DNA of 64,000 bases from Sulfuritalea sp. (GTDB lineage: Bacteria; Pseudomonadota; Gammaproteobacteria; Burkholderiales; Rhodocyclaceae): NCBI GenBank assembly GCA_016712985.1, contig JADJQA010000010.1, positions 62,001-126,000 of the forward strand. The letters run 5' to 3'. The notes beneath the pieces were generated by a model. It was not told the origin of the DNA and made no database searches. It saw only the letters and a program-made list of their open reading frames with translations. Shown here piece after piece: positions 34,383 to 43,264 of the stretch (the first letter of the stretch is position 1; every line of letters starts with the position of its first letter). A program made the position numbers and the translations under genes.

Positions 34383-34634
34383 ATGCAGACGTGGCAAATG
34401 CAGGAAGCCAAGGCGCGGCTCTCCGAGGTGGTCAAACGGGCTGAGCACAACGGCCCGCAGGACATAACGCTGCACGGGCGCTCGGTCGCCGTGATGGTTT
34501 CGCGTGCAGAGTTCGACCGGCTTGCCGGCACCGGCGAATCGCTGGTGGACTGCGTGCGCCGTTCCCCGCTGTACGGGCTCGCATCGCTGCGCATCGAGCG
34601 CGACAGGAGCCCGATCCGCGGGGTCGAACTTTGA
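34383..34634 (+). CDS. Phd/YefM-family antitoxin
   Basis: An 83-residue protein beginning MQTWQMQEAKARLSEVVKRA, then ITLHGRSVAVMVSRAEFDRL: the Phd/YefM DNA-binding fold, which dimerises on operator DNA, followed by a toxin-binding tail (DCVRRSPLYGLASLRIERDR). It has AAGAGG upstream of the ATG. The toxin gene overlaps by four bases (TTGA). Such Phd-type antitoxins commonly pair with VapC-type PIN toxins. Confidence 0.88.
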   Translation: MQTWQMQEAKARLSEVVKRAEHNGPQDITLHGRSVAVMVSRAEFDRLAGTGESLVDCVRRSPLYGLASLRIERDRSPIRGVEL

Positions 34635-35052
34635 GTTACCTGGTCGACACCAACGTGATCTCCGAACTGCGCCGCACGGAACCGGATCCTGGTGTGGTGG
34701 CCTGGTTCAGCGACCGACCGGCCACCACACTGTATCTCTCCGTGCTCACGCTGGGTGAAATTCGCAAGGGCATTGAATCCTTGCCGAACGGCAAGAAACG
34801 CCTTGCCTTGCGCGACTGGCTCGAAATCGACTTGCCGGCGTTCTTCACCGGCCGGATTCTCCTCATCGATACCCCGGTGGTGGATCGCTGGGTCGGCTGC
34901 TCCGCGTCAAGCGCTCGGTGCCCGCCATCGACAGCCTGATCGCCGCCACGGCTCTCCATCATGGATTCTCCCTGGTGACCCGGAACGAAGCCGACTTCAA
35001 CTTCCCGGAACTCGACGTCATCAATCCCTGGCAGCGACCAATTCCTGCTTGA
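34631..35052 (+). pseudogene. vapC: VapC-type PIN-domain ribonuclease toxin, one-base frameshift
   Basis: A TTG start coupled to the antitoxin gives SYLVDTNVISELRRTEPDPG, with the first metal-binding Asp, then LYLSVLTLGEIRKGIESLPN with the Glu. A G is missing near 34892 (TGGGTCGG for TGGGGTCGG); the rest is intact in the next frame: VPAIDSLIAATALHHGFSLV (central Asp) and TRNEADFNFPELDVINPW (last Asp). Corrected length is about 140 residues, normal for VapC, which cuts RNA. As read the toxin is truncated after 102 residues and should be inactive. Confidence 0.8.
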
Positions 35053-35127
35053 TCGGCCGTAGTCATCATGGACTTTCAGCGAACAACCAGTCCGCCGCAA
35101 TGCCGACTACATTAACGAGGCAGGACT

Positions 35128-35355
35128 TTGAACACGCATAATCAGGACACGAGACAGCCCGCGCCCTTCGACCTGATTATCATCGATGACTCGGCTGTCG
35201 ATCTCGAACTGGAAATCGATGCCCTGCGCGAGGCTGGGTTGACGGAGGCAGTTCGCAAACTGGAGCTGTACCGGATGCCGCTCAACGAAGTCCCGGGCGA
35301 AACGAAATACGGACGGGTAGCATACGATTCAACAATCAGGAGAGTGTCACCATGA
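35128..35355 (+). pseudogene. Chimeric remnant of two response-regulator receivers
   Basis: A 75-residue reading with a TTG start. Its first 42 residues (FDLIIIDDSAVDLELEIDAL, REAGLTEAV) match the start of the hybrid kinase at 35979 (LIAVEDSAVDLELEVDALRD). Its next 20 (RKLELYRMPLNEVPGETK) match the last residues of the regulator at 33805 (RELGLYWMLINKLPGDTK). The middle of the receiver, including the phospho-acceptor Asp, is gone. It looks like the product of recombination or deletion between two neighbouring regulator genes. Confidence 0.65.
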
Positions 35356-35582
35356 GCCAATTCGATCGCATTACCATTCATCCCGAAATTGTCAATGGTC
35401 AGCCATCCATTCGCGGCATGAGGTTGACCGTGCGGCGTGTCGTCGCGGCGGCGGCGCTTTATCCGAATCGGGACGAGCTACTCAAGGAATTTCCCGAACT
35501 CGATGCCGAGGATGTTCGTCAGGCACTTGAATTCGCTGCCTGCAACCTCGACGACCACCTGTTGTCTCTTGATGCGGCATGA
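35352..35582 (+). CDS. DUF433 antitoxin-like protein
   Basis: A 76-residue protein: FDRITIHPEIVNGQPSIRGM, TVRRVVAAAALYPNRDELLK and ELDAEDVRQALEFAACNLDD are the full DUF433 helix-turn-helix-like fold. DUF433 genes are coupled with DUF5615 PIN-like genes, as here (ATGA overlap at 35579). Predicted DNA-binding antitoxin. The ribosome binding site (AGGAGAG) lies in the end of the preceding regulator remnant. Confidence 0.87.
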   Translation: MSQFDRITIHPEIVNGQPSIRGMRLTVRRVVAAAALYPNRDELLKEFPELDAEDVRQALEFAACNLDDHLLSLDAA

Positions 35583-35965
35583 TCAAGATATTGCTCGATC
35601 AGGGCTTGCCGCGTTCGGCGGCCGAGTTGTTGATACAGCAGGGGTGGGATGCACTTCACGTTGGCGATGTTGGTTTGGCAACGGCCAGCGATCAGACCAT
35701 TCTCAAGCACGCCGAGCAACAGGGCAGCACTGTTGTTACCCTCGATGCGGACTTTCATGCCTTGCTCGCCGTGAGCGGTGCGAGTGCGCCATCCGTCGTG
35801 CGCCTGCGTATCGAAGGCCTCAAAGGCAACGAGCTTGCCGCCCTGCTGATTCGCGTATGGGAACGTGCCGGTGCCGCACTGGCACGCGGCGCCATTGCGA
35901 CCGTGACGCCGGCCGGCATTCGCATCAAGGAACTCCCCATTGGTCAGAGTCTGACGCAGGGCTAA
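35579..35965 (+). CDS. DUF5615 PIN-like toxin
   Basis: A 128-residue protein: MIKILLDQGLPRSAAELLIQ (first acidic position), GWDALHVGDVGLATASDQTI, STVVTLDADFHALLAVSGAS (central Asp pair) and SVVRLRIEGLKGNELAALLI. This is the DUF5615 PIN-like family, typical partner of DUF433. Predicted ribonuclease toxin; the target is unknown. Intact, and coupled to its antitoxin. Confidence 0.87.
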   Translation: MIKILLDQGLPRSAAELLIQQGWDALHVGDVGLATASDQTILKHAEQQGSTVVTLDADFHALLAVSGASAPSVVRLRIEGLKGNELAALLIRVWERAGAALARGAIATVTPAGIRIKELPIGQSLTQG

Positions 35966-35978
35966 TGTCAGGGCCATC

Positions 35979-38900
35979 ATGAATGCGCACGACACGAATC
36001 GACGCCCACTCGGCCTGATCGCCGTCGAGGACTCGGCCGTCGATCTCGAACTGGAAGTCGATGCCCTGCGGGATGCGGGGCTGGACGTGGCTGTGCGGCG
36101 CGTGGAGGATGAAGCCAGCTTCCGTGCCGCCCTCGCCGCGCGGCTGCCCGACGCCATCCTGGCCGACTGGACTCTGCCGGCTTTTTCCGGCCGGAGAGCG
36201 CTGGAAATTGCCCACGAATATTGTCCCGAGGTGCCCTTGTTGTTCGTTTCAGGCACCATTTCGGCGACAACCGCGCTCGAAGCCCTGCGCCACGGCGCCG
36301 TCGATTACATCTTCAAGCATGAACTGGAACGGCTTGCGCCCAGCCTGACGCGCGCCATCAAGGAGGCAGAAGGCCTGCGCGCGCTACGTGCAAGCGAAGC
36401 TTTCAATCGCGCGATCATGGACTCCGTCAGCGCCAACATCGCCGTGCTGGGCCCTGACGGGGTGATCATCGCGACCAACGCGCCTTGGCGGCGTTTTGCG
36501 CGGGACAACGGCATAGTGGCCGGCGAACCGGCGCCGGGCGCCGATGTCGGCGCCGATTACCTGGCGGTGTGCCGGAACCGCGCCGGCGTTGCACCGGATC
36601 AGGTTGCGGTCGATGCCGGCGCGGGCATCCGGGCGGTGCTGGACGGCACCCTGCCTGACTTCAGCCTCGAATACCCCTGCCATTCGCCACGGCACGAGCG
36701 CTGGTTCAGCATGAGCGTCACGCCGCTGGGCGAGCCGGTTCGCGGCGCGGTGGTGAGCCATGCCGACATCACAAGCCGCAAGCAGTCCGAGTTGGCCTGG
36801 CCGTCGGGAGCGCGCCATGCTCAAGACCTTGATTCATACCCTGCCGTGACCTGGTGTGGCTGAAGGACCCCGAGGGAACCTATCTCGCCTGCAACGCCAG
36901 GTTCGAGGCACTTTATGGCGCGGCGAGCAGCAGATCGTCGGGCGGACGGACTATGACTTTAACGAGCGCGGCTGGCGGATTTCTTCCGTGAGAAGGACCG
37001 GGCGGTCATCGACGCGGGCCCGGCCCGTCCATCGACGAGGAAGAGGTACGCTTTGCTTCCGACGGCCACCGGGAACTGCTGGAAACCATCAAGGTGCCAA
37101 TGTTCGACGCCAACGGAACGCTGATCGGCGTATTGGGCGTCGGCCGCGACATCACCCGCTCGCGACAAAACGAGATGGAACTGCGCAAGCTGGCCAGGGC
37201 AGTCGAACAAAGTCCGGAAAGCATCGAGATTACCGATGCCGAGACGCGCATCGAGTACGTTAACGACGCCTTCCTCGACACCACGGGCTACCGCCGCGAC
37301 GAGGTGATCGGCCGCAATCCGCGCCTGCTGCAGTCAGGCAAGACGCCGCGCGAAACCTACGTGGCCATGTGGGCTGCGCTGGGCCAGGGCCAGCCGTGGA
37401 AGGGCGAATTCGTAAACAGGCGCAAGGACGGCAGCGAATACATCGAGTTCGCCATCATCACGCCGTTGCGCCAGCCCGACGGACGGATTTCCCACTATGT
37501 CGCGGTGAAGGAAGACATCACCGAGAAGAAGCGCCTTGGACAGGAACTCGACGCCCACCGCCACCACCTGCAGGAACTCGTCGAGCAGCGCACGGCCGAA
37601 CTGAACGAGGCGCGGACGCGGGCCGACGCCGCCAACAAGGCCAAGAGCGCCTTCCTCGCCAACATGAGCCACGAGATCCGCACGCCGCTGAACGCCATCA
37701 TCGGCCTGAGCCACCTGCTGCTGCGGGGGGGAGGGGCGGCGGAAACACTGGCCGCGCGGCTGGGCAAGATCGACAGCGCCGCGCAGCACCTGCTCGCCAT
37801 CGTCACCGACATCCTCGACTTATCCAAGATCGAGGCTGGCAGAATGCAACTGGAATTCACCGACTTCCACCTTTCGGTCATCCTGGACAACGTTGCCTCG
37901 ATCCTCGGGCAGGCGGCGCAGGACAAGAGCCTGACGATAAGCATCGACCGCGACAAGGTGCCCTTGTGGCTGCGCGGTGATCCGACGCGTTTGCGCCAGG
38001 CCCTGCTCAACTATGCCGGCAACGCCGTCAAGTTTACCGAGAAGGGGTCCGTCGCGCTGCGCGCCCGACTGATCGAACGCCAGGGCGACGAATTGCTGGT
38101 GCGCTTCGAAGTCGCGGATACCGGCATCGGCATCGCGCCCGACCAGATGGCCCGGCTGTTTCAGCCCTTCGAGCAGGGCGACGCCTCGATCACGCGTAGG
38201 TAAGGCGGCAGCGGCCTCGGGCTTGCCATCACCCGACGACTCGCGAAACTGATGGGCGGAGAAGTCGGCGCCGACAGCACGCCGGGCGTGGGCAGTACCT
38301 TCTGGTTCACCGCCCACCTGCAGCGCGGCCGCGCCGGCGCGAGCACCGACGCCGCGACGGCCGTGGACTTCGGCAAGGCCGAGACCCTGCTGCGAGAATC
38401 CTTCGCCGGCGCGCGGTTGCTGCTGGCGGAAGACAACGCGATCAACCGCGAAGTGGCGCTCGAACTGCTGCACGGCGCTGGCCTGACGGTGGATACGGCG
38501 GAGGACGGCCGCGAGGCCCTGGAAAGGCCCGCGCCACGGCCTACGACCTGATCCTGATGGACATGCAGATGCCAAACATGGACGGCCTCGCCGCCACGCG
38601 CGCGATCCGCGCGCTGCCCGGCTGGGAGACCAAACCGATCCTGGCGACGACGGCCAATGCCTTCGACGAGGACCGCCGGGCCTGCCTGGATGCCGGCATG
38701 AACGACTTCATCACCAAACCGGTGGAGCCTGAAGCGCTGTATGCCACGCTGCTGAAATGGCTGCCGCAAGCGCGGCCGGGCGACGGCGACGGCTGCGCGC
38801 GCGCCGCGTCGGCGCCCCCGCCGCGGCAGTCGGCGGGCCTGCCGGCAGCGCTGGCCGATTTCGCCGGACTCGACGCGGCGCGGGGGCTGGCGGCGCTGCG

Positions 38901-39432
38901 CGGCAACGCGCCCGCCTACATTGGCTTGTTGCGCCAGTTCGCCGCCGGCCATGGCATGGACGCGCAGCACCTGCGGGACGATCTCGCGGCGGGCCGGACC
39001 GATGCCGCCAAACAACGCCTGCACGCACTCAAGGGGGCGGCCGGCAGCCTGCGCGCGATTCGCCTGCAAGCGGCGGCCGTCGCACTGGAGCTGGCCTTGC
39101 GCAATGCGGCGGCACCTGCCGCGCTGGCGGCGCTGGTGGATACCCTGCAAGCCGAGCAGGGAGCGCTCGACGCGGTGCTCTCGCAACTGCCGGACGTGGC
39201 GACCGCTGGCAGCGAGGGCGACGAGTTCACCGCCGACCCCGGCCGGGCGCGCGCAGTGCTCGCGCGGCTGGAGCCCCTGCTGACCAGCGACGATACCGCG
39301 GCGGGCGACCTGTTCGAGGCCAACCGGGCGCTGTTGCTGGCCAGCTTCGGCGCCGCCGCGATGCAACTCGGGCGGCAGATCGGCAACTTCGACTATCCGG
39401 CGGCGCTGGCGACGCTGAAAGGGCTCAACTGA
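35979..39432 (+). pseudogene. Large hybrid histidine kinase REC-PAS-PAS-PAS-HisKA-ATPase-REC-Hpt, broken at four places
   Basis: Read across frames this is one protein of about 1150 residues: a receiver (LIAVEDSAVDLELEVDALRD, Asp in AILADWTLPAFSG), PAS (SVSANIAVLGPDGVIIATNA), a second PAS around 36830-37180, a third (ESIEITDAETRIEYVNDAFL), HisKA (FLANMSHEIRTPLNAIIGLS), ATPase domain, receiver 2 (DLILMDMQMPNMDGLAATRA) and Hpt (RLHALKGAAGSLRAI). Breaks: a shift near 36800, another near 36920-36990, an in-frame TAA at 38201-38203 inside ITRR-GGSGLGL, and a missing A near 38524. The last ~55 residues are a tail shared with two kinases downstream. Its neighbours suggest phosphorelay control of the c-di-GMP enzymes. 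Confidence 0.82.
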
Positions 39433-39518
39433 ATCTGCAATACCATGTGCCTGTGCTGAGCCATTGGAGTAAATTGATCGCTTGGGGCGCCTTCGGTACC
39501 GAGAACAGGAACATCGCA

Positions 39519-39861
39519 ATGAGTACAGCCAGTCTGGACGACGATACCGCGAAGGCGGCCCGCGCCTTTATTGCCAGGTTGTCGGGGCAGTATGACGTGA
39601 TGGGAGCGATCCTTTTCGGCAGTCGCGCCCGGCAAACCCATCGTCCTGACAGCGATGCCGACATTGCGGTGCTGCTGCACGGGCAGCGGGGCCCGTTCCT
39701 CGACACCAAGCTCGCCTTGGCTGACATTGCCTACGACGTGCTGCTGGAAACGGGGTGCACATCCAGCCGCTCCGGTATGGGAAGATGAATGGCAGCACCC
39801 GGAAAGCTACACGAACCCCGCTCTACTCCACAACATCAGCCGCGAGGGGGTGCGCCTGTGA
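39519..39861 (+). pseudogene. MntA-like nucleotidyltransferase antitoxin, frameshifted
   Basis: The protein starts MSTASLDDDTAKAARAFIAR and contains GAILFGSRARQTHRPDSDAD, a perfect GS-x10-DxD nucleotidyltransferase motif (MNT type). After LLETG two bases are missing in close order (near 39755 and 39772); the expected end (VWEDEWQHPESYTNPALLHN, ISREGVRL) is in another frame and stops at 39861, overlapping the HEPN start. MntA-type enzymes adenylylate and silence HEPN toxins. Corrected length is 114 residues. As read, the catalytic motif is made but the end is lost. Confidence 0.78.
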
Positions 39862-40241
39862 ATCCGATTGACCTGATGGACAAGGCATCGAAGGCTGCGG
39901 CGTCTGCAAGGTTGTTGCTTGATTCCGGAGACGCGGACGGGGCTTGCTACCGCGCCTACTACGCCATGTTTGATGCTGCCCGGGCGGCTTTGATCTGGTC
40001 AGTTGCAGCGGTCGAACCAACTGTGGCGAAGACCCACGGCGGTCTGATCGCTGCTTTCAGCCTGCATCTGGTGAAGACCGGACGGCTGCCGGTTGAACTT
40101 GGCAAGGCCCTGAACCGGGCTGCGGAAATTCGCCTGGTCGCCGACTACTCGGGCGAAGAGGTCACGGTGGAAAAGGCTCAGTGGCTCATTGAGAACTCGG
40201 CCGTGTTTATCGAAACAGTGCGGCAAGAACTCGGGCCGTAG
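39858..40241 (+). CDS. HEPN-domain protein
   Basis: A 127-residue helical protein starting at GTG 39858, which overlaps the nucleotidyltransferase stop. LMDKASKAAASARLLLDSGD, ACYRAYYAMFDAARAALIW and ALNRAAEIRLVADYSGEEVT match the HEPN (PF05168-type) family. The R-x4-6-H ribonuclease motif of HepT toxins is not visible; the position usually YYAMFHAA has Asp instead of His. So it may bind nucleotide rather than cut RNA. The pair looks like a MNT/HEPN module. Confidence 0.82.
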   Translation: MNPIDLMDKASKAAASARLLLDSGDADGACYRAYYAMFDAARAALIWSVAAVEPTVAKTHGGLIAAFSLHLVKTGRLPVELGKALNRAAEIRLVADYSGEEVTVEKAQWLIENSAVFIETVRQELGP

Positions 40242-40329
40242 GGAACCGCTCCGCGCCCTGTTTCCCAAGCGGCGACCCTGCGGGAACTGATGCGGTCCGG
40301 CAGCCGTATCGATTGACGGGTGAGCAAAG

Positions 40330-40629
40330 ATGATAATCGCATTGAGCCGCTTCACGATTGCCAATGACATGACGGACGAGGTGCGCGCGGCGTTTCGCCG
40401 GCGGCCCCACCTGGTTGATGAGGTGAGCGGTTTTCTCGGCATGGAGGTGATGAGCCCGGTCGGCACGCCGGCCGAAATCTGGCTGGTGACACGCTGGCGC
40501 GATGAGCAGAGCTATCGCAGTTGGCACCACGGACACGCCTACCACGAGTCGCACACAGGCATTCCCAAGGGACTCAAGCTGGTGCCGGGGAGTACCGAAG
40601 TGCGGTTGTTCGAAGTGTTTGCGGACTGA
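40330..40629 (+). CDS. Antibiotic-biosynthesis-monooxygenase-like (ABM) dimeric alpha-beta barrel protein
   Basis: A 99-residue protein: MIIALSRFTIANDMTDEVRA, VSGFLGMEVMSPVGTPAEIW, LVTRWRDEQSYRSWHHGHAY. This is the ABM/heme-degrading-monooxygenase-like fold, with conserved TRW and the S-WH motif in which an aromatic/His helix contacts the ligand. The family includes heme oxygenases and quinone-modifying enzymes; substrate is not predictable. It precedes the B12 sensor gene by 16 bases on the same strand, so the two are probably co-transcribed. Confidence 0.8.
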   Translation: MIIALSRFTIANDMTDEVRAAFRRRPHLVDEVSGFLGMEVMSPVGTPAEIWLVTRWRDEQSYRSWHHGHAYHESHTGIPKGLKLVPGSTEVRLFEVFAD

Positions 40630-40645
40630 TCGGGAGCTGGACAAC

Positions 40646-41740
40646 ATGAGCATGAACCTTGAACTGCGAACGCTGTCGCCGGAGGGAATGCGGCGATTCC
40701 AGGCCTTGCGGGCCGATGCAGTCAGCGCCGTGACCGAACGCTTCTTTGCCACGCACGGGTCCGCCTATGTGCGCTTCGGGGCGCGCGGCCGCGAAGCCTG
40801 TCGCGAGGATCTGGCGTTTCACCTCGAATTTCTGCGGCCGGTGCTGGAGTTCGGGCTGCCGCAGCCCATGGTGGATTATCTGCTCTGGCTGGCGAGCGTG
40901 CTGCGCGCGCGGGCAATTCCCACCGAGCATCTGGCGCAGTCGCTGGACTGGCTGGGGCAGTTCTTTGAAGGGCGGATCGGCGGCACGGATGGCGCGGTGG
41001 TGGTTGCGGCGCTGAGGGCGGCGCGGATGAAGTTTCTCGAGGCAGGCACGGCGGCGGAGACGCCGCTCAAGGCGCCTGATCCGTGGCCGCAAGCGGCCGC
41101 ATTCGAAGCGGCGCTGCTCGCCGGCAACCAGCGCGAGGCACTGGCGATCGTCAGCCGCTGTATCGACTGCGCGCAAACGCTGGTCGATGTCGAACTGCAC
41201 GTGATCCAGCCGGCGCTGTACCAGATCGGGGCGAAATGGCAGGCCAACCAGGTTTCGGTGGCCCAGGAACACATGGCGACGGCGATCGCGCAGTCGGTGA
41301 TGACCGTCGGCCTGCTGCAGTCGCCGGCACCGGCGTCGATCGGCAAAAGCGTGCTGCTGGCCTGCGTCGAGGGCAACTCTCACTGCGTCGGACTGCGCAT
41401 GGTGGCCGACGCCTTCCAGCTCGCCGGTTGGGACGTACAGTATCTCGGTGCGAATGTGCCGACTGCCGCGCTGGTCGAACACGCAGCGCAGTGGAAAGCC
41501 GATCTGGTGGGGCTTTCCGTGTCGTTTGCGCAGCAGTTGCCGGCGGTCAAGGCGGTCATCGCGGCATTGATCGAGCGGCTTGGCGATGCGCGGCCGGCGG
41601 TGATGATCGGCGGCCTTGCGATCAACCGCTTTGACAGGCTGGCCCGAATGGTCAGCGCGGATGGGTTCAGCGCCGACGCGCGGGCGTCCGTTGTCGAAGC
41701 CACCCGAATCGTCGGCAGTCGGCAGTCAGGCATGCCATGA
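40646..41740 (+). CDS. Stand-alone B12-binding sensor with CarH-type W-x9-E-H photoreceptor motif
   Basis: A 364-residue soluble protein. Residues ~1-130 are a helical domain I do not recognise. Residues ~145-225 are the four-helix cap of B12-binding sensors and contain KWQANQVSVAQEHMAT: Trp198, nine residues, then Glu208-His209, the motif that in CarH covers the upper face of adenosylcobalamin. The Rossmann domain follows with GNSHCVGLRMVADAFQLAGW (His246 as lower ligand; the usual D/E is Asn), GLSVSFAQQ and VMIGGLAIN. Spacing Trp to His (48) is close to CarH (46). No MerR helix-turn-helix is present; the stop overlaps a kinase gene by four bases, so output is probably through that kinase. 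Confidence 0.85.
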   Translation: MSMNLELRTLSPEGMRRFQALRADAVSAVTERFFATHGSAYVRFGARGREACREDLAFHLEFLRPVLEFGLPQPMVDYLLWLASVLRARAIPTEHLAQSLDWLGQFFEGRIGGTDGAVVVAALRAARMKFLEAGTAAETPLKAPDPWPQAAAFEAALLAGNQREALAIVSRCIDCAQTLVDVELHVIQPALYQIGAKWQANQVSVAQEHMATAIAQSVMTVGLLQSPAPASIGKSVLLACVEGNSHCVGLRMVADAFQLAGWDVQYLGANVPTAALVEHAAQWKADLVGLSVSFAQQLPAVKAVIAALIERLGDARPAVMIGGLAINRFDRLARMVSADGFSADARASVVEATRIVGSRQSGMP

Positions 41741-43251
41741 CGGGGATTGCCCCCGAGCTGGCGCCGCTGCTCGCGGTGGTGGCGGCGACACTGGATGAAG
41801 ACGGCACGCTGATCGAGGCGAATGCGGGTTTTCTGCGACTGATCGAGATACAGGGCTTGTCGCCGGGTAGCGCCGACGTGGCGCAGTGCTTTATTCAGCC
41901 GGATTTTGCGACGCTCGTCGGCACGCGAGCGGGCGCCGATGGCGAAGTCCACCGCGGGCTGCTGACCATGGGCGATCGCAGGGGAAAGACGATGCCTTTG
42001 CGTGGCCGCGTCTGGCGGTTGGCCGGACAGCTCGGTTTACTGGCGGAATATGACATCGAAGATCTGGAGCGGCTCAACGATACGGTGCTGGAACTCAACA
42101 ACGATTACGCCCGGATGCAATTCGATCTGATCCAGACCAACCACAAGATGCAGCAACTCAACGCGGAGCTGGAGCAACGCATCGCGCAACGCACGCAGGC
42201 GCTGCGCGACGCGCTGGTCGGCGCCGAGGCCGCCAGTCGTGCCAAGAGCGCGTTTCTGAGGAACATGAGCCACGAACTGCGCACGCCGCTGAACGCCATC
42301 CTGGGACTGGGCCATGTCCTCGGCCTCAAGATCGCCGAACCGGAGCTGCGCCAACACCTCGAACAAATCACCGGCGCCGGCAAGCTTCTGCGTGACATGA
42401 CCAATCAAATACTGGACATGTCCAGGCTGGAAGCGGACACGCTCCCGATCAAATCGAAGGACTTCGCCCTGCTGGCCGTTCTTGACGCCACGATGGCCTT
42501 GTGGCGTCAGCGCGCAGCGGCCAAGGGCTTGATCCTGGAGCGCGAAATCGATCCCGCGCTGCCGCCGGTGCTGCGCGGCGACCCGATGCGCCTGGGCCAG
42601 ATACTGGCGAACCTGGTCGGCAATGCCATCGCGTTTTCGGATCGCGGACGCATCGATGTTCGGGTACGCCTGGTCGAAACGAAGGTGGACAATCTTTTGC
42701 TGCGCTTCGAGGTCGAGGATCAGGGCATCGGCATCACCGCGGAGCAGCAGGCCCTGGTGTTCAAAACCTTCGAACAGGCAGACACTTCGACCACGCGCAA
42801 GTACGGCGGGGTTGGAGTCGGACTGGCGATCTGCAAGCACCTGACACGTCTGATGGGCGGGGAAGTCGGCGTTGACAGCACGCCGGAGCGCGGCAGCACC
42901 TTCTGGTTCACGGCGCGCCTGCAGCGCGGCCACGACGGCATGTCCGGCGAGTCGGCCGCCGCTGCTCCCGGTTTGGCAACCGGCAGCCAGGGTAGCGCGC
43001 GGGACGCTGTTCCGGCAGGCCTGCCCGATCTGCCGGCGAACGGCGACGAGGTCGCGGTGCTGGCCCGGTTGGAGCCCCTGCTCGCCTGCGACGATACCGC
43101 GGCGGGCGACCTGTTCGAGGCGAACCGGGCGCTGCTGCTGGCAAGGTTTGGGTCGGGGGCGATGAAACTCGGCGGACAGATCGCGGACTTCGACTACCCG
43201 GCGGCGCTGGCGACGCTGCGGGAATTGATTCTGGATGCGACTGAGGAATAG
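41737..43251 (+). CDS. Soluble PAS-type sensor histidine kinase coupled to the B12 sensor
   Basis: A 504-residue protein without membrane segments: PAS-like N-terminus (AATLDEDGTLIEANAGFLRL), a coiled coil (about 115-165, LNAELEQRIAQRTQALRDAL), HisKA (FLRNMSHELRTPLNAILGLG), ATPase domain (ILANLVGNAIAFSDRG, EDQGIGITAEQQALVFKTFE, YGGVGVGLAICKHL) and a ~55-residue C-terminal tail (LEPLLACDDTAAGDLFEANR) shared with two other kinases here. Its start overlaps the B12 sensor's stop (ATGA), so the two are made together. It probably receives the B12 or light signal and passes phosphate to downstream receivers. It has no receiver of its own. Confidence 0.9.
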   Translation: MTGIAPELAPLLAVVAATLDEDGTLIEANAGFLRLIEIQGLSPGSADVAQCFIQPDFATLVGTRAGADGEVHRGLLTMGDRRGKTMPLRGRVWRLAGQLGLLAEYDIEDLERLNDTVLELNNDYARMQFDLIQTNHKMQQLNAELEQRIAQRTQALRDALVGAEAASRAKSAFLRNMSHELRTPLNAILGLGHVLGLKIAEPELRQHLEQITGAGKLLRDMTNQILDMSRLEADTLPIKSKDFALLAVLDATMALWRQRAAAKGLILEREIDPALPPVLRGDPMRLGQILANLVGNAIAFSDRGRIDVRVRLVETKVDNLLLRFEVEDQGIGITAEQQALVFKTFEQADTSTTRKYGGVGVGLAICKHLTRLMGGEVGVDSTPERGSTFWFTARLQRGHDGMSGESAAAAPGLATGSQGSARDAVPAGLPDLPANGDEVAVLARLEPLLACDDTAAGDLFEANRALLLARFGSGAMKLGGQIADFDYPAALATLRELILDATEE

Positions 43252-43264
43252 CGAGGAAGGCGCC

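Noticed and set aside
38201..38203. In-frame TAA in the hybrid kinase as a possible recoding signal
   Set aside because: TAA is not used for selenocysteine or pyrrolysine, and other frame breaks occur in the same gene.
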